From positions 3,224,001 to 3,288,000 of the forward strand of contig NZ_CDGG01000001.1 of the NCBI RefSeq assembly GCF_000821065.1: 64,000 nucleotides of DNA, written 5' to 3'. Both the position numbers and the translations under genes were made by a program. The notes beneath the pieces were generated by a model. The model worked only from the letters and a program-made list of their open reading frames with translations, had not been told where the DNA came from and made no database searches. Source of the stretch: Oceanobacillus oncorhynchi (GTDB taxonomy: Bacteria > Bacillota > Bacilli > Bacillales > Amphibacillaceae). Position 1 is the stretch's first letter; every line of letters begins with the position of its first letter. Positions 62,850 to 64,000 of this stretch are shown here, piece by piece.

Positions 62850-62960
62850 ATGGAGAAAAGCAGCAGACTAAGTTCGCAACGTCCTGGGACTGGGACTGCG
62901 ATTACTCGCCCCATCGAAAAGAGCTGTGTGTCAAAAACTTCCACTGAATGAAGTTTCGCT
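62850..62960. repeat. Dispersed intergenic repeat, long copy
   Basis: Begins ATGGAGAAAAGCA, contains the 21-bp block shared with 53143-53163 (62895-62915, inverse), and ends AAAACTTCCACTGAATGAAG then TTTCGCTTTAT. The last part is a small hairpin (AAACTTC/GAAGTTT). It abuts the sulfotransferase stop codon. Confidence 0.65.
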
Positions 62961-63698
62961 TTATTTATACCCGAGTTTTGATAAAGTCTTATCAAAAGCT
63001 TTACTGATTTGCTGCTGCTGTTCTTGGCTTAAAACAGATTTCCATTTATTTGCCTTACCTTCTCTTACAAAAGGAAGCGCAGGATTAGTAAATTGTGAAG
63101 ACCCATTTAAATGCTCTTTTTGTTTTTGTTCCAATGCTTTCATATTATCGAAAGAAGCCCAATGGACTGCTTCATTGATTTCTTGTTCGGTTCTGTCTAA
63201 GTGTAAAAAGTTTATTATCCTTTTAGCTTCTTTCGTCGTATCTGCAAGAAGATCTTCATATTTCACAAGCAGAAAGCCGTTTTTGACCTTCTCCTGATTA
63301 TCGAGCCAGCTGTCTGTCTGCGTGTCCCACGATCCAGGCGCAATATCCCCATTCATAAAAGCTGCAAAAAAAGTATCAAAATCACGACTTTCTCCATGAT
63401 ATTTCTGGAAATGATGATAATAGGAAATGACAACATCCCTTGGATCCCTTACCAGGTAAATCACTTTAGGATAGGATGGGTCATAACTGTCATGGCTCCA
63501 TACAAGGTGTGGAGAGGGCAAGTTTTCGATTGGTTCACTTGATGCGTTTTGAATCATCGCTCCTTTCGTGGCCCAGTCCATTTTTTTTTGATATAACAAT
63601 GTGGCGACGAGAAATAACAAGAAGTTATTCCCGGATTTTGGATAGGCTACAAGACAAATATCGTCTTTTTGACATATATATGTTTGATTCGTTGACAT
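62961..63698 (-). CDS. PAPS-dependent sulfotransferase
   Basis: 245 aa, Sulfotransfer_1 fold. The 5'-phosphosulfate loop is YPKSGNNFL (residues 19-27, canonical YPKSGTTWL), the 3'-phosphate site is RDPRDVVIS (84-92) with its Arg and Ser, and a histidine suited as base is in VWSHDSY (about 69). KWKSVLSQEQ near the C-terminus matches the family's late loop. ATG at 63698 follows AAAGGATG; the frame from 63743 overlaps the upstream gene. Seven bases after a CapF-like gene, so its acceptor is probably that pathway's polysaccharide. Confidence 0.88.
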   Translation of the reverse strand: MSTNQTYICQKDDICLVAYPKSGNNFLLFLVATLLYQKKMDWATKGAMIQNASSEPIENLPSPHLVWSHDSYDPSYPKVIYLVRDPRDVVISYYHHFQKYHGESRDFDTFFAAFMNGDIAPGSWDTQTDSWLDNQEKVKNGFLLVKYEDLLADTTKEAKRIINFLHLDRTEQEINEAVHWASFDNMKALEQKQKEHLNGSSQFTNPALPFVREGKANKWKSVLSQEQQQQISKAFDKTLSKLGYK

Positions 63699-63705
63699 GA
63701 GGTTA

Positions 63706-64000
63706 TCATCCTTTCTGTTCATCCGTTTTATTCGGCTGAACATCTAATGAGATTGTATCCGGGTTCTCCGGATCAAATATTTCATTGGCCCAAAACAAAA
63801 CAATTATTTCTTCTTCCGTTATGTTTTCAATGGAATGGGTGTACCCTGGAGGGATGTCTACTATTTCAATATTTTGACCTGTAACTTGATAGGTGAGCTG
63901 GTTGTCCGAATCAATCTTCCTTAATTTAATGCGTGCTTCTCCTTTAATAACACAAAATTTTTCTACTTTTGTATGGTGATAATGGTTTCCTCTTATAACA
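63706..64000 (-). CDS. capF: CapF-like enzyme, C-terminal cupin domain (partial, continues past the edge)
   Basis: The last 97 residues of a minus-strand gene whose start lies beyond the window. RGNHYHHTKVEKFCVIKGEA, then IEIVDIPPGYTHSIENI and LFWANEIFDPENPDT match the C-terminal cupin of CapF, the second enzyme of UDP-N-acetyl-L-fucosamine synthesis in capsule operons. Metal-binding His residues of the cupin (HYHH and HS) are present. The NAD-binding half is not visible. Its stop is 7 bases before the sulfotransferase start. Confidence 0.8.
   Translation of the reverse strand, partial: VIRGNHYHHTKVEKFCVIKGEARIKLRKIDSDNQLTYQVTGQNIEIVDIPPGYTHSIENITEEEIIVLFWANEIFDPENPDTISLDVQPNKTDEQKG

Noticed and set aside
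1-64000. CRISPR array, rRNA or tRNA genes, phage or integrase module
   Set aside because: No regularly spaced repeats, no rRNA or tRNA sequence and no integrase or phage structural genes were seen by eye; a tool search would be needed for certainty.

Overview
The window reads as chromosome of a low-GC, endospore-forming, salt-adapted member of the Bacillaceae, most like Oceanobacillus or Virgibacillus. The support is a complete ectoine operon (ectA-ectB-ectC, minus strand, 38910-41171), an NhaC-type antiporter, a citA/citR divergent pair arranged as in Bacillus, a YfhD-like protein, DUF2642 proteins, and AT-rich intergenic DNA with strong AGGAGG-type ribosome binding sites. No rRNA, tRNA or CRISPR array was seen. 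The assignment is an inference from gene content.

Layout. 1-5241: an ABC exporter pair, citrate synthase citA and its LysR regulator citR. 5752-16561: an IclR regulator followed by an eight-gene catabolic cluster (PLP aminomutase-like enzyme, Gfo/Idh/MocA oxidoreductase, SDR, SMP-30 lactonase, IlvD/Edd dehydratase, amidohydrolase, FAH-family hydrolase, sodium-solute symporter). The enzyme order fits a non-phosphorylating oxidative route for a sugar or sugar derivative that is not obvious from sequence. 17042-24815: a broken lipoprotein gene, acetyltransferases, an MFS pump divergent from an ArsR regulator with a clear paired operator, a second ABC exporter and an RNase H-like protein. 24936-31538: a decayed zone with a P-type ATPase pseudogene, a frameshifted TnpB element and an intact IS3-family element that separated a small gene from its ribosome binding site. 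31574-38689: an MFS pump, small proteins, an NhaC antiporter and an AAHS-type transporter. 38910-42804: ectoine synthesis, a polysaccharide deacetylase and an Asn-rich peptide. 42952-51348: an amidase pseudogene, a divergent large catalase, a group IIC intron sitting directly behind that catalase's terminator, a DUF3231 pseudogene and a canonical large KatE. 51428-56375: DUF4363/DUF421 pair, SDR, several small proteins missed by length cut-offs, a possible structured RNA, and two DUF2642 proteins.

56639-64000 is the most interesting part. ATP sulfurylase, an SLC13-type permease and APS kinase (a PAPS-making unit without a local PAPS reductase) lie beside a CapE/PseB-like nucleotide-sugar dehydratase, a CgeB-like glycosyltransferase, a PAPS-dependent sulfotransferase and the cupin end of a CapF-like enzyme. 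Read together they suggest synthesis of a sulfated surface polysaccharide, which is unusual in Bacillota.

The window also holds many recent gene losses (ATPase, amidase, TnpB, DUF3231, a lipoprotein), a dispersed intergenic repeat family, and several good ribosome binding sites that face ATA, TTA or ATT instead of a normal start codon.
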